DNA of 51,021 nucleotides from Treponema sp. (GTDB lineage Bacteria; Spirochaetota; Spirochaetia; Treponematales; Treponemataceae), in the NCBI GenBank assembly GCA_024402615.1, contig JAKSTK010000003.1:1-51021 (forward strand). Reading direction: 5' to 3'. A program made the position numbers and the translations under genes. Within the stretch, counting starts at the first letter, position 1. Every line of letters begins with the position of its first letter. The notes beneath the pieces are model-generated. The model had not been told where the DNA came from, searched no databases, and saw only the letters and a program-made list of their open reading frames with translations. Positions 44,934 through 51,021 of the stretch are shown piece after piece.

Positions 44934-46163
44934 ATGAGCAAAAAAGATAAAAGCAATAAAAACGAAACTTCAAAAAAGAAGAGCTTAAAACTCATTCTTA
45001 TAATTTGTGCTGCTTTAATCCTCTGTGGTGCAGCCATCTTCGGAATTGTAAAAGGTATATCAGCTGCTAAAGCAAAAATTCTTGATGTAGCCTTTTACAA
45101 CTTGCCGGAGCATGTAATTGCACCATTGCAGGAAAAAATTTCTGCTGAGTACGAAGAAAAAGTAAATTTTGTTGTACTCACAGAAAATCAATATGACGTA
45201 AATACAATTTCAAAAAAATATGATTTATTCTTTGCCTGGAATGGAAGTGCTGTTAATCAGTTGGCTGATAAAGCAAAAAAGATTTCAGGTGAAGCATATT
45301 CATACGTTGTTCCATCTTTAGTTCCAGATAACTTAAAATATCTTCCATTGTCACTTGATCACTGGGAAATGGCTTATTACAAGCGTGGAATGGAAAAGAC
45401 AACTACAGGATATCCAAGAAGTCTTGAAAATCTTGACAGTCTTCTTAATGAAATGAAAGAAATTGTCTTTGTTCCAATGTATCTTAGTGGTGGAAACGAC
45501 AACGAATTATTAGCTTTTATTTCTGCAGTTACAGAATCCATAGGTGGAAGCAATGCTTATGCTAATCTTGTAAAAAAGCTTGCTGAAACAGAAGATCTTG
45601 AAGGAATTTTGGATTATGAATTAGATTCTGAATCTAAAGTTACCCTTCGTACAATTCTTGATAAAATTATTGAATGGCAGAAAGAAGAACTGCTCTATAC
45701 AAAATGGACTTCATCAAAGGATGGAGAACTTATTAATCTTGGTAATGAAAGACAGATTGGAGTGTTCTTTACAAGTTTAACAAAACACAGAACTTTCCCA
45801 TTGTCTGTTACAGAAGGTTATGCTGCAGATCGTTTCCCTTTGGTTAACAGCAAAGAAAGTCACGGTTTGATTGGTAATTCTGTTGTTTGTATGAAGCTCG
45901 CTGATTCCAGTGCATATGATAAAATTCTTCTTTCATTTGTTCAGCCAGATTATCAATACAGCCTTTCAAAAGCAACAAAATATGGTCCTGTTGGTTTAAC
46001 TGCACAGAGTTATGACCGCCAGGCTGATGATGTTCGCTATCTTGCGGCAGTTTCTGAATTAGGCGTAGTACCTGATTTATCAAATGCTGTTTTCCAGACA
46101 AATCCTCAGAAAAAATCTGACTTTGCCTCTCAGCTTCGCATTTACTTAAAGAAAAATTTGTAA
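44934..46163 (+). CDS. membrane-anchored protein resembling an extracellular solute-binding protein
   Basis: A 409-aa protein. Residues 1-17 are Lys-rich and cytoplasmic; about 18-40 form one membrane helix (LKLILIICAALILCGAAIFGIV). The Cys inside it has Leu before it and hydrophobic residues after it, so it is not a lipobox. The rest resembles a family-1 solute-binding fold (ILDVAFYNLPEHVIAPLQEKI opening; YDLFFAWNGSAV; LPLSLDHWEMAYYKRGM; IGVFF). No permease or ATPase is adjacent. It starts 10 nt after giant gene 2 with a poor ribosome-binding site, so it is probably coupled to it. Its role with the giants, if any, is unknown. Confidence 0.7.
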   Translation: MSKKDKSNKNETSKKKSLKLILIICAALILCGAAIFGIVKGISAAKAKILDVAFYNLPEHVIAPLQEKISAEYEEKVNFVVLTENQYDVNTISKKYDLFFAWNGSAVNQLADKAKKISGEAYSYVVPSLVPDNLKYLPLSLDHWEMAYYKRGMEKTTTGYPRSLENLDSLLNEMKEIVFVPMYLSGGNDNELLAFISAVTESIGGSNAYANLVKKLAETEDLEGILDYELDSESKVTLRTILDKIIEWQKEELLYTKWTSSKDGELINLGNERQIGVFFTSLTKHRTFPLSVTEGYAADRFPLVNSKESHGLIGNSVVCMKLADSSAYDKILLSFVQPDYQYSLSKATKYGPVGLTAQSYDRQADDVRYLAAVSELGVVPDLSNAVFQTNPQKKSDFASQLRIYLKKNL

Positions 46164-46169
46164 TATAAA
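46141..46169 (+). promoter_or_regulatory. candidate promoter of the DUF456 gene
   Basis: TTTACT (46141-46146) and TATAAA (46164-46169) are 17 bp apart. The -10 begins right after the preceding stop codon and ends 8 nt before the ATG at 46178, which has no Shine-Dalgarno sequence. Confidence 0.5.
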
Positions 46170-46177
46170 ATATCAAT

Positions 46178-46678
46178 ATGACATTACCTTTTGATTATTT
46201 AAGTATTATTTTTATTCTTTTAGCATTTATATTTCTTGTTGTGGGAGTCGTTGGTGCTTTTGTACCAGGACTTCCCGGACCTCCTTTTGCATGGGCCGCT
46301 TTATTACTTACCCGTTTTAGTGCATGGAATACAATGCCACTTTTCTGGCTCATTGTTATGGCAGTAGTTGCGATTGTAGTTACTGTACTGGATTATATTT
46401 GTCCTTCAATGATGACTAAAAACGGTGGTGGAAGTAAAGCCGCTACTACTGGTTGTACTGTAGGAATTGTAGTTGGTGTTCTTATGGGCGGAGTTGGTAT
46501 TCTGATTTTCCCATTTATTGGTGCATTAATCGGTGAACTGGTAAATACAGGAAATCAGTGGGGACCTTCTTTAAAAGCTGCCACTTTTGCTTTTCTGGGC
46601 TTTTTACTTGGCACAGGATTAAAACTCCTTTTTGCATTTGGTTGTATTGCCCTTGTTATTGCCAGCTTCTTCTGGTAA
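46178..46678 (+). CDS. DUF456 family membrane protein
   Basis: A 166-aa protein with about four or five helices. The opening VVGVVGAFVPGLPGPPFAWAALLL is the DUF456 hallmark (G-x-PGLPG-x-P). A Gly-rich middle section (TTGCTVGIVVGVLMGGVGILIFPFIGALIGEL) repeats a similar pattern. Function is not established for the family. No Shine-Dalgarno sequence is present; a TATAAA box lies 8 nt before the ATG, suggesting its own near-leaderless transcript separate from the giant-gene operon. The RNA methyltransferase gene follows after 21 nt. Confidence 0.85.
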   Translation: MTLPFDYLSIIFILLAFIFLVVGVVGAFVPGLPGPPFAWAALLLTRFSAWNTMPLFWLIVMAVVAIVVTVLDYICPSMMTKNGGGSKAATTGCTVGIVVGVLMGGVGILIFPFIGALIGELVNTGNQWGPSLKAATFAFLGFLLGTGLKLLFAFGCIALVIASFFW

Positions 46679-46699
46679 TAGATTTTTTCTGGAGTTTTT

Positions 46700-47440
46700 A
46701 TGAATTTATCTAACATTGTTATTGTTCTTGATCACCCTGATGAAAGCCGTAATATTGGTGCTGCCTGCCGTGCAATGGCAAACAATGATATTTCTGATTT
46801 ACGTATTGTCGGTAAAAAAGAAAACTATGATTTAGAAAGAATCTATACTCTGGCTATTCATGCAAAGGATATTTTTGATAATGCCAGATTTTATAATGAT
46901 ATAAATGAAGCAACTGCAGACTGTACAATTTCCGCAGGCACAACCCGTCGCCGTGGAAAAAAACGTGGCAAGCTTCTTTTGCCAGAAGAATTTGCAGAAC
47001 TGGCTGGTGCTAAAACAGAAAATGCAAAAGTCGCTATTGTATTTGGAAATGAACGGGCTGGTCTTTCTGATGAACAGCTGGATATGTGTACTCTCGGGGT
47101 TTGTATTCCATCTTCAGAAAATTTTGGTTCTTTGAATCTTAGTCACGCTGTTCAGATTTTATGCTATCAGATGTTCCGTGAAGAAAAAGGAAATCTTACC
47201 GGTTACACACCATTAACCTTACAGCGTCTTGATAAAACTGTTGATTGCATTACAGATAATCTTCAGAAAATTGGATTTTTTAAAATGCCTGGCCGCGAGG
47301 ATATGGAAAATTTCTGGCGTTCAGTTTTGGCTCGTGCCAGCCTTTCCGAAAGTGAGGCCCAGTATCTGGAAAAAACTTTTACAAAAATGTCTGGACTTGC
47401 CGCAAAAAACGAAAAATCCAATAACGATATAACATCATAA
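46700..47440 (+). CDS. SpoU-family RNA 2'-O-methyltransferase, TrmJ-like
   Basis: A 246-aa RNA-modifying enzyme of the knotted SPOUT superfamily. Motif 1: NIGAACRAM (about 18-26). Motif 2: IVFGNERAGLSDEQL (about 113-127). Motif 3: GSLNLSHAVQILCYQ (about 142-156). A C-terminal helical tail of about 80 residues is typical of TrmJ (tRNA ribose methylation at position 32), although rRNA-acting relatives cannot be excluded. A GGAG ribosome-binding site precedes the ATG. Confidence 0.85.
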   Translation: MNLSNIVIVLDHPDESRNIGAACRAMANNDISDLRIVGKKENYDLERIYTLAIHAKDIFDNARFYNDINEATADCTISAGTTRRRGKKRGKLLLPEEFAELAGAKTENAKVAIVFGNERAGLSDEQLDMCTLGVCIPSSENFGSLNLSHAVQILCYQMFREEKGNLTGYTPLTLQRLDKTVDCITDNLQKIGFFKMPGREDMENFWRSVLARASLSESEAQYLEKTFTKMSGLAAKNEKSNNDITS

Positions 47441-47452
47441 TCCGATTAATGC

Positions 47453-47458
47453 TATAAT
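47453..47458 (+). promoter_or_regulatory. -10 box of ygiQ, 6 nt before the ATG
   Basis: A perfect TATAAT is followed by TCCCTT and then the ATG at 47465. There is no Shine-Dalgarno sequence and no convincing -35. A leaderless mRNA is predicted. Confidence 0.5.
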
Positions 47459-47464
47459 TCCCTT

Positions 47465-49363
47465 ATGAATAATACTGATTTTTTACCTATTTCTAAAGCA
47501 GATATGGAAGCCAGAGGCTGGACAGAATGTGATTTTGTTTTTGTTTCTGGTGATGCTTATGTAGATCATCCATCTTTTGCCGCAGCACTTTTAGGAAGAT
47601 TGCTGGAAAGTCATGGTTATAAAGTTGGTATTATTGCTCAGCCAGATTACAAAAATGTAGAAGCTTTTAGAGTTCTTGGTCGTCCCCGATTAGGATTTCT
47701 TGTTTCGGCAGGAGCAATGGATTCAATGGTTTCTAATTATACTGCCAATAATAAGCCTCGCTCGGAGGATGATTATGCTCACGGTGGAGAAGCGGGGCAT
47801 AGACCGGATCGTGCATTAATCACTTATTGTTCAAAAATTCGTGAAGCTTATAAAGGTGTTCCGGTGATGATTGGCGGAATAGAAGCCAGTCTCCGTCGTT
47901 TTTCTCATTACGATTACTGGTCAAACAAAGTCAGAAAATCAATCCTGTTAGATACAAAAGCCGATTTACTTATGTACGGAATGGGCGAACATTCAATTAT
48001 TGAAATTGCAGATAAATTGAATGCAGGAATTCCTGTCCGTGAAATACGTGATGTTCGTGGAACCTGCTGGTGGATTTCTGAAAGTGAAGCAAAAAAAAAT
48101 TCCGAAAATTCCGATTTTAATGCAAATCTTGAAACACTGATTCGAAATTCCCTTGGAAGAGATATACAAAATCTTAAGGTTTGTTTACTTCCAGCATTTG
48201 AAGAAATTTCAAAGGATACTCCACAGTCAAAGCAGAAATTTGCCGAAAGTTTTGTAACCCAGGAACAGAATACCGATGCAATTAATGCAGATATACTTGT
48301 AGAAAAATCAGATACACGGTTTGTAATTCAAAATAAGCCGGCACTTCCATTATCTACAGAAGAATTTGATGCGGTTATGGAATTACCTTACACCAGAAGG
48401 TGGCATCCTTGTTACGACCAGCCGGCTGCTAACGGAAAAACAGGAATTCCCGGACTTTCTGAAGTTTTATTTTCATTGACCAGTGTTCGTGGTTGTTTTG
48501 GAGCCTGTTCTTTCTGTGCCATTACATTCCATCAGGGAAGAAGAATTCAGGCACGAAGCCAGGAATCTCTGGTAAAAGAAGCAGAAGCTCTTACAAAACA
48601 TCCACAGTTCAAAGGATATATTCACGATGTAGGTGGACCAACTGCCGATTTCCGTCAGCCTTCCTGTAAAAAACAGCTTACTCACGGAGTTTGTAAAAAC
48701 CGGCAATGTCTGGGGACAGACCCTTGTCCGAATTTGGAAGTTGACCACAGCGATTATGTTGAATTGCTGGGAAAATTGAGAGCAGTACCTGGTGTAAAAA
48801 AAGTATTTATTCGTTCTGGAATCCGTTTTGATTATCTTGTGATGGATAAAGACAAGCACTTTCTGGAAGATTTGTGCCGTTATCATATTTCAGGTCAGCT
48901 TAAGGTTGCACCAGAAAATTCCTGCGACAAAATTCTAAAACTTATGCGTAAAAGTACTCACGCAACTTACGAACAGTTCTCAAAAGAATATGCCGCAATG
49001 AATCAGAAGCTGGGAATGAAGCAATATCTTGTACCATATTACATTGTTGCTCATCCGGGGGCAGGAATTAAGGAAGCAATAGAAACTGCTTTGTATTTGA
49101 AGAAAACAGGATTTGTTCCAGATCAGATTCAGGATTTTTATCCAACCCCGGGAAGTCTTTCAACCTGCCAGTATTACACAGAACTTGATCCATATACAAA
49201 AAACACAGACGGAACCTTCAAAAAAATCTATGTAGCCAAAGGTGCCCGCGAACGCCGTCTGCAAAGAGCCGTAATCCAATTCAAAAAGCCCGAAAACCGC
49301 GGTCTTGTAAGAGAAGCTCTTGAAAAAGCCGGCCGTCTCGATTTGCTCAAGGTACTGAGATAA
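47465..49363 (+). CDS. ygiQ: YgiQ family radical SAM protein
   Basis: A 632-aa radical SAM protein. The N-terminal part has the YgiQ opening (FLPISKADMEARGW, then VSGDAYVDHPSFAAALLGRLLE). The [4Fe-4S] motif C-x3-C-x2-C is GCFGACSFC (Cys344, Cys348, Cys351). Additional Cys residues occur near 400-425 (QPSCKKQLTHGVCKNRQCLGTDPCP). The C-terminal segment HPGAGIKEAIETALYLKKTGFVPDQIQDFYPTPGS is conserved in the family. The reaction is unknown. The start matches the standard YgiQ N-terminus, so the lack of a Shine-Dalgarno sequence is not caused by a wrong start call. Confidence 0.93.
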   Translation: MNNTDFLPISKADMEARGWTECDFVFVSGDAYVDHPSFAAALLGRLLESHGYKVGIIAQPDYKNVEAFRVLGRPRLGFLVSAGAMDSMVSNYTANNKPRSEDDYAHGGEAGHRPDRALITYCSKIREAYKGVPVMIGGIEASLRRFSHYDYWSNKVRKSILLDTKADLLMYGMGEHSIIEIADKLNAGIPVREIRDVRGTCWWISESEAKKNSENSDFNANLETLIRNSLGRDIQNLKVCLLPAFEEISKDTPQSKQKFAESFVTQEQNTDAINADILVEKSDTRFVIQNKPALPLSTEEFDAVMELPYTRRWHPCYDQPAANGKTGIPGLSEVLFSLTSVRGCFGACSFCAITFHQGRRIQARSQESLVKEAEALTKHPQFKGYIHDVGGPTADFRQPSCKKQLTHGVCKNRQCLGTDPCPNLEVDHSDYVELLGKLRAVPGVKKVFIRSGIRFDYLVMDKDKHFLEDLCRYHISGQLKVAPENSCDKILKLMRKSTHATYEQFSKEYAAMNQKLGMKQYLVPYYIVAHPGAGIKEAIETALYLKKTGFVPDQIQDFYPTPGSLSTCQYYTELDPYTKNTDGTFKKIYVAKGARERRLQRAVIQFKKPENRGLVREALEKAGRLDLLKVLR

Positions 49364-49367
49364 AATA

Positions 49368-49409
49368 TATAGCTATATTCTTGACATATAGCTATACCGG
49401 TGTTACTTT
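49368..49409 (+). promoter_or_regulatory. toxin-antitoxin promoter with twin palindromic operators
   Basis: TATAGCTATA occurs twice (49368-49377 and 49387-49396), 19 bp apart, flanking a perfect -35 TTGACA (49381-49386). A weak -10 TACTTT (49404-49409) is 17 bp further. This is the expected layout for autoregulation by an antitoxin or toxin-antitoxin complex. Confidence 0.65.
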
Positions 49410-49442
49410 TTATTTACAAAATCTATTCTCCCAGAGGTTGTA

Positions 49443-49742
49443 ATGTACGATAACACTGTTCCTGTTTACGAAATGAAAAACAAACTTTCTTATTATCTCC
49501 ATAAAGTTGATGAAGGCGAGCAGGTCTGTATTAGTGTTCGCGGAAAACCCGCTTATGTTATTCAGACAGTCGAAGAGGTAGAAAAGCAAAAAGCTGGTAT
49601 AAAGCAAAAAAAATCGCTGATAGAAAAAATGGCAGAACTTAGAAAACAATATGGCCTTGAAAATGATGATTTTGATTTTTCAGAACATCTGGCAGAAATT
49701 CGTAAATCAGAGGCTTTATACATTCAAAACTGGTGGGAATAG
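49443..49742 (+). CDS. Phd/YefM-type antitoxin with a toxin-like C-terminal tail
   Basis: A 99-aa antitoxin. Residues 1-50 form the Phd/YefM DNA-binding fold (VPVYEMKNKLSYYLHKVDEGEQVCISVRGKPAYVIQ). The rest is a charged helix that would wrap the toxin. The last eight residues, LYIQNWWE, are identical to the end of the toxin encoded downstream and come from a 31-nt identical DNA repeat, which is odd for an antitoxin. AGAGG precedes the ATG. A gap of 91 nt separates it from the toxin gene, whereas such pairs normally overlap or nearly touch. Confidence 0.85.
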   Translation: MYDNTVPVYEMKNKLSYYLHKVDEGEQVCISVRGKPAYVIQTVEEVEKQKAGIKQKKSLIEKMAELRKQYGLENDDFDFSEHLAEIRKSEALYIQNWWE

Positions 49743-49744
49743 GG
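49714..49744 (+). repeat. 31-nt direct repeat, copy at the antitoxin 3' end
   Basis: Identical to 50237-50267 over 31 nt, spanning the last codons, the stop codon and the following GG. It encodes LYIQNWWE in the same frame. The copies are offset by 523 nt. Confidence 0.95.
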
Positions 49745-49833
49745 GGGAGTATTATCTTGAATTGAAATCCGATTCAGATACATGAATTACTTTTTATATT
49801 TATACTGATAAATTATATGATGAGGTATAATTT

Positions 49834-50265
49834 ATGAAGAAAATATATCTTCTGGATACAAATGCGGTTTCTGAACTTTTAAAACCTTATCCTGCTGTTC
49901 AATTTATTAATAAATTTACCGAAAACGAAGATCGTTGTTGCATTTCTTCTACAACCTGGAATGAACTGTTGTATGGGGCTTATGCTTTACCAGCTGGAAA
50001 AAAGAGAGATTTTTGTTTTTCGCAGCTGGTAGATATAATTCAACCAGATTTACCGATTATTCAATTTGACAGTCATGCTGCATGGATTCAGGCTGATTTG
50101 CGTTCCCGATTAAAACAAAACGGTATAATAATTGATTATCCCGACACAGAAATTGCCGCTACTGCTATTGCTAACCAGATGATTCTTATAACCCGGAATA
50201 CAAAGCATTTTGACCTTCTTCAACAGCTTGATTCAACTTTATACATTCAAAACTGGTGGGAATAG
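49834..50265 (+). CDS. vapC: PIN-domain ribonuclease toxin, VapC-like
   Basis: A 143-aa toxin expected to cleave RNA with Mg2+. PIN-domain acids: Asp8 in LLDTNAVSELLKP, Glu44 in TWNELLYG, Asp104 in DYPDTEIAATA, and Asn122 in ITRNTKHF. The end (DSTLYIQNWWE) fits the usual VapC ending of a beta strand then N-W, so this copy of the tail is likely the original. GAGG lies before the ATG. The 91-nt gap upstream contains TTACTTTTTAT (49787-49797), the same 11-mer found before the antitoxin start, so the toxin might have its own promoter. Confidence 0.9.
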   Translation: MKKIYLLDTNAVSELLKPYPAVQFINKFTENEDRCCISSTTWNELLYGAYALPAGKKRDFCFSQLVDIIQPDLPIIQFDSHAAWIQADLRSRLKQNGIIIDYPDTEIAATAIANQMILITRNTKHFDLLQQLDSTLYIQNWWE

Positions 50266-50267
50266 GG
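50237..50267 (+). repeat. 31-nt direct repeat, copy at the toxin 3' end
   Basis: Identical to 49714-49744. After one mismatch, three more bases match. It spans the last codons and the stop of the vapC-like gene. Confidence 0.95.
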
Positions 50268-50275
50268 AGGATCTG

Positions 50276-50303
50276 TTTACATATTGTTTTAAATTTTGAT
50301 AAT
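50276..50303 (+). promoter_or_regulatory. candidate promoter of the terminal lipoprotein gene
   Basis: TTTACA (50276-50281) and GATAAT (50298-50303) are 16 bp apart, leaving about 28 nt of leader before the GGAGAG ribosome-binding site and ATG at 50338. Confidence 0.45.
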
Positions 50304-50337
50304 ATTGTGATTATTGACTAATAAAATGGAGAGAATT

Positions 50338-51021
50338 ATGAAAAATTTAAAACAATTATTAATCCTATTATTTGCATTACCATGCTTTGCAATTCTTTCT
50401 TGCAAAGAGATTGTTTATGTATATAAGGATGTTCCTGTAGAGAAAGAATTAACTTCTACTGATAAAGAAAAGATTTATGAAGAAGTTCTTGCAGGAGAAT
50501 CTGCTAAAAAACTTCTTGAAAAATTAAGCACAGAAAAGAAATCGGACATTCTGGATATTATGCTTACAGATGATATAAAGAACTCTGTTTATAGCGAAAA
50601 ACTTACAGATACAGAAAAAGAAAAAATTTTTAACTATTTTCTTGAAGATAAACGAATAAATGATACATTTCTTTCTCTTTTGACTGAAGAAGAAAAACTT
50701 ATTGTTTACAATGGGGAACTTACATCAGAAAAGAAATCATTAATCTTTGAAGAAATATTTACTGACAAGCGGACTAATGGCAATGTTGTTGGACTTCTTA
50801 ACGATACAGAGAAAGAGTCTGTATTTGATGCTCTTCTTCAATCAAAAATAAATGTTGATTTTATAAAAGAAATTCTTAATAAAGAAGAAAATAAAGAACT
50901 TAGAAAATCTATAAAAACTTACCTTGTTTCGGAACTTACCCAGGAAGAATTGAAAGGACTACTAAATAATGATTCTAAATCATCTATTTTCGAAGAAATT
51001 CTTGCCGGTAAAACTGCAGAA
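50338..51021 (+). CDS. repeat-containing lipoprotein, 3' end outside the window
   Basis: The frame is open for 228 codons to the window edge with no stop. GGAGAG precedes the ATG. The signal is MKNLKQLLILLFALPCFAILSC, with lipobox ILSC at Cys22. The mature part is strongly charged and helical, with a degenerate repeat of roughly 25-35 residues based on LTxxEKxxIFxxxL (for example LTDTEKEKIFNYFLEDKR, LTSEKKSLIFEEIFTDKR). Helical solenoid or coiled repeats are likely. The family is not recognised and the full length is unknown. Confidence 0.8.
   Translation, partial: MKNLKQLLILLFALPCFAILSCKEIVYVYKDVPVEKELTSTDKEKIYEEVLAGESAKKLLEKLSTEKKSDILDIMLTDDIKNSVYSEKLTDTEKEKIFNYFLEDKRINDTFLSLLTEEEKLIVYNGELTSEKKSLIFEEIFTDKRTNGNVVGLLNDTEKESVFDALLQSKINVDFIKEILNKEENKELRKSIKTYLVSELTQEELKGLLNNDSKSSIFEEILAGKTAE

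Noticed and set aside
45000-45050. Lipobox (LILC) in the binding-protein-like gene at 44934
   Set aside because: Leu before the Cys is not accepted by signal peptidase II, and the hydrophobic stretch continues beyond the Cys, so this is a membrane helix.
1-51021. tRNA, rRNA, CRISPR array, insertion sequence or prophage
   Set aside because: Intergenic regions are short, and none shows cloverleaf sequences, regular spaced repeats, transposase or phage proteins.

Overview
The window looks like chromosomal DNA of a host-associated or anaerobic spirochaete, most likely a Treponema. The DNA is AT-rich. Several secreted proteins have short spirochaete-type lipoprotein signals (…FNTSC, …LNTSC, …LFMSC, …ILSC). 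Gln is mostly CAG. The gene set fits too: an ATPase-less sugar importer, a self-contained biotin ECF transporter, a PTS enzyme I next to der, and very large Ig-repeat lipoproteins. The genus call is inference from protein style, because no rRNA or marker gene is present.

Layout. 1-800: two small unknown genes. 890-5330: a GntR/FCD repressor divergent from a three-gene carbohydrate ABC importer (two permeases and a lipoprotein binding protein, no ATPase), with twin CTAG-N4-CTAG palindromes, one of them exactly between the -35 and -10 boxes. 5336-8650: a palindromic repeat, then bioY-bioM-bioN (biotin uptake) under a BirA-type operator, converging on birA. 8727-11960: a secreted repeat protein, an IlvY-like LysR regulator, a uracil-DNA-glycosylase-like protein and a small four-helix membrane protein. 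16968-11967 (minus strand): a tight operon ptsP, der, a MerR regulator and an Rsm22-like methyltransferase. 17021-17878: a CmpB-type membrane protein.

18088-46163 is the most striking part. Two tandem, paralogous giant lipoprotein genes (4480 and 4417 codons, together about 52% of the window) are followed by a membrane-anchored protein resembling a solute-binding protein. Each giant has an N-terminal lipobox, Ig-like modules, three tandem super-repeats of about 540-565 residues, more Ig-like modules, a calcium-loop-like motif, an IPT/TIG-like segment and a C-terminal part that may be a beta-propeller. Repeat 3 of one giant looks most like repeat 3 of the other, so the triplication probably preceded duplication of the whole gene. 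Their function is unknown; a cell-surface or periplasmic structural, adhesive or glycan-handling role is inference.

46178-51021: a DUF456 membrane protein, a TrmJ-like RNA methyltransferase, a YgiQ-type radical SAM protein, a Phd/VapC-type toxin-antitoxin pair whose two proteins end in the same eight residues encoded by a 31-nt identical direct repeat, and the 5' part of another repeat-rich lipoprotein that runs off the window.

A recurrent regulatory pattern is that five genes (bioY, birA, ptsP, the DUF456 gene, ygiQ) lack a clear Shine-Dalgarno sequence and have a TATAAT-like box only 6-8 nt before the ATG. This predicts leaderless or nearly leaderless mRNAs. No rRNA, tRNA, CRISPR array, insertion sequence or phage gene was recognised.
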